From positions 1 to 7,052 of the forward strand of contig DATJPK010000039.1 in NCBI GenBank assembly GCA_035506435.1: DNA of 7,052 nt, written 5' to 3'. The stretch comes from JACTUA01 sp035506435. GTDB lineage: Archaea > Halobacteriota > Methanomicrobia > Methanomicrobiales > JACTUA01. The position numbers and the translations under genes were made by a program. How positions within the stretch are numbered: the stretch's first letter is position 1; the number at the start of each line of letters is the position of its first letter. The notes beneath the pieces were generated by a model. It searched no databases. It had not been told where the DNA came from and saw nothing but the letters and a program-made list of their open reading frames with translations. Positions 6,851-7,052 of this stretch are shown here, piece by piece.

Positions 6851-6900
6851 AATTAATACTTAGTGTTACGATAATAAGAAAAGATCATAACTTTTAATAC
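6851..6900 (+). promoter_or_regulatory. Promoter/operator region of the downstream secreted-protein gene
   Basis: AT-rich block holding two TATA-like candidates: TTAATTAATAC (6849-6859) and CTTTTAATA (6891-6899). The second would start transcription near 6917-6925, the first near 6880. Overlapping these are TAATAC-TTA-GTGTTA (6854-6868), an imperfect palindrome of the GTRTTA half-site also found in the cobN/chelatase gap, and another inverted GTRTTA copy at 6895-6900. The 9-mer TAGTGTTAC (6861-6869) and the 8-mer AGATCATA (6882-6889) both recur exactly at 2886-2894 and 2926-2933. This hints at a shared regulator; which TATA box is used is not decided by sequence. Confidence 0.45.
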
Positions 6901-6917
6901 GAACTGAGCCCACCTTA

Positions 6918-6956
6918 CCTCCAGTCCCGCACGCCCCGACTTAGCGGGTACGGAGG
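6918..6956 (+). promoter_or_regulatory. 5' leader hairpin sequestering the Shine-Dalgarno sequence
   Basis: CCTCC (6918-6922) pairs with the ribosome site GGAGG (6952-6956); GT (6924-6925) pairs with AC (6950-6951); and CCCGC (6926-6930) pairs with GCGGG (6944-6948). This gives 12 base pairs with single bulges at A6923 and T6949 and a 13-base loop (6931-6943). The fold hides the whole SD of the gene starting at 6964. A shorter alternative pairing, AGTC (6923-6926) with GACT (6938-6941), is incompatible with the main stem and would free the SD, so a two-state switch is conceivable. I do not recognise a known riboswitch class; the arrangement could also be a protein-binding site or an mRNA-stability element. 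Confidence 0.5.
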
Positions 6957-6963
6957 AAATGAG

Positions 6964-7052
6964 ATGCGTTTTAAACCGGTGATAGCGCTGGCTATCATGA
7001 TTATGCTCCTGGTTTTACCGGGAGCGGTATCGGCAGGAAACACGGCAACGGC
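6964..7052 (+). CDS. Secreted or cell-surface protein, N-terminus only
   Basis: ATG 6964 follows GGAGG (6952-6956) with 7-base spacing. The 29 complete codons read as a Sec signal peptide: a basic start MRFK, a hydrophobic core PVIALAIMIMLLVLPG, and a likely signal peptidase site after AVSA (residue 24), leaving GNTAT as the mature start before the window ends. There is no lipobox cysteine, so this is not a typical archaeal lipoprotein binding protein. Similar starts occur on S-layer-type and DUF3821-like surface proteins of Methanomicrobiales, but too little is visible to assign a family. It has its own AT-rich promoter region and so need not belong to the chelatase/transport operon. An overlapping ATG at 6959 stops after seven codons and is only 2 bases from the SD, so I dismissed it. 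Confidence 0.8.
   Translation, partial: MRFKPVIALAIMIMLLVLPGAVSAGNTAT

Noticed and set aside
6901..6960. Cobalamin riboswitch before the secreted-protein gene
   Set aside because: The leader is too short, and I could not find a B12-box-like AGCCAGGAGACC stretch or the GGTGCC-type core; only the SD-pairing hairpin is supported.
1..7052. CRISPR array, insertion sequence or attachment site
   Set aside because: No regularly spaced direct repeats, transposase motifs or terminal inverted repeats were seen, and gene content and composition are uniform apart from the AT-rich control regions.

Overview
The window reads as GC-rich archaeal DNA, most likely from a methanogen of the Methanomicrobiales (Methanoculleus-like). 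The reasons are dense GC-rich coding DNA, short AT-rich intergenic gaps with archaeal TATA-like elements (TTTATATC; CTTTTAATA), GGAGG/GAGGT ribosome binding sites, and CobN and chelatase proteins of the type common in methanogens. The taxonomic call is inference from style and has not been confirmed by a search.

Layout. Positions 1-2817 (minus strand) hold about 939 N-terminal codons of CobN, the large tetrapyrrole-binding subunit of a class I cobaltochelatase; its 3' end lies outside the window. A divergent intergenic region (2818-2991) contains one quasi-symmetric TATA element, a 14-bp palindrome, GTRTTA-type half-sites and a possible 14-codon leader ORF. On the plus strand follows a tightly overlapped operon: a fused ChlI/ChlD-type AAA+/VWA chelatase motor subunit (2992-4929), a BtuC/FecCD-family permease (4926-6014) and its ABC ATPase (6011-6808). 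Each junction is a 4-base GTGA or ATGA stop/start overlap. A second AT-rich gap (6809-6963) carries motifs shared with the first gap, then a GC-rich hairpin that would bury the Shine-Dalgarno sequence of the next gene. That gene starts at 6964, encodes a signal peptide, and runs off the right edge.

How it fits together. CobN plus the AAA+/VWA protein would form an ATP-driven chelatase that inserts a divalent metal (most likely Co2+) into a corrin-type ring. The co-transcribed BtuC/BtuD-like pair would import a corrinoid, metal chelate or siderophore-like ligand, so the locus looks like a combined uptake and metalation module. No substrate-binding protein is visible.

The core genes belong to known families. 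The most unusual observations are the repeated GTRTTA/AGATCATA motifs in both control regions, the SD-sequestering hairpin before the secreted-protein gene, the overlapping leader ORF before the chelatase subunit, and cysteine clusters in both chelatase subunits.
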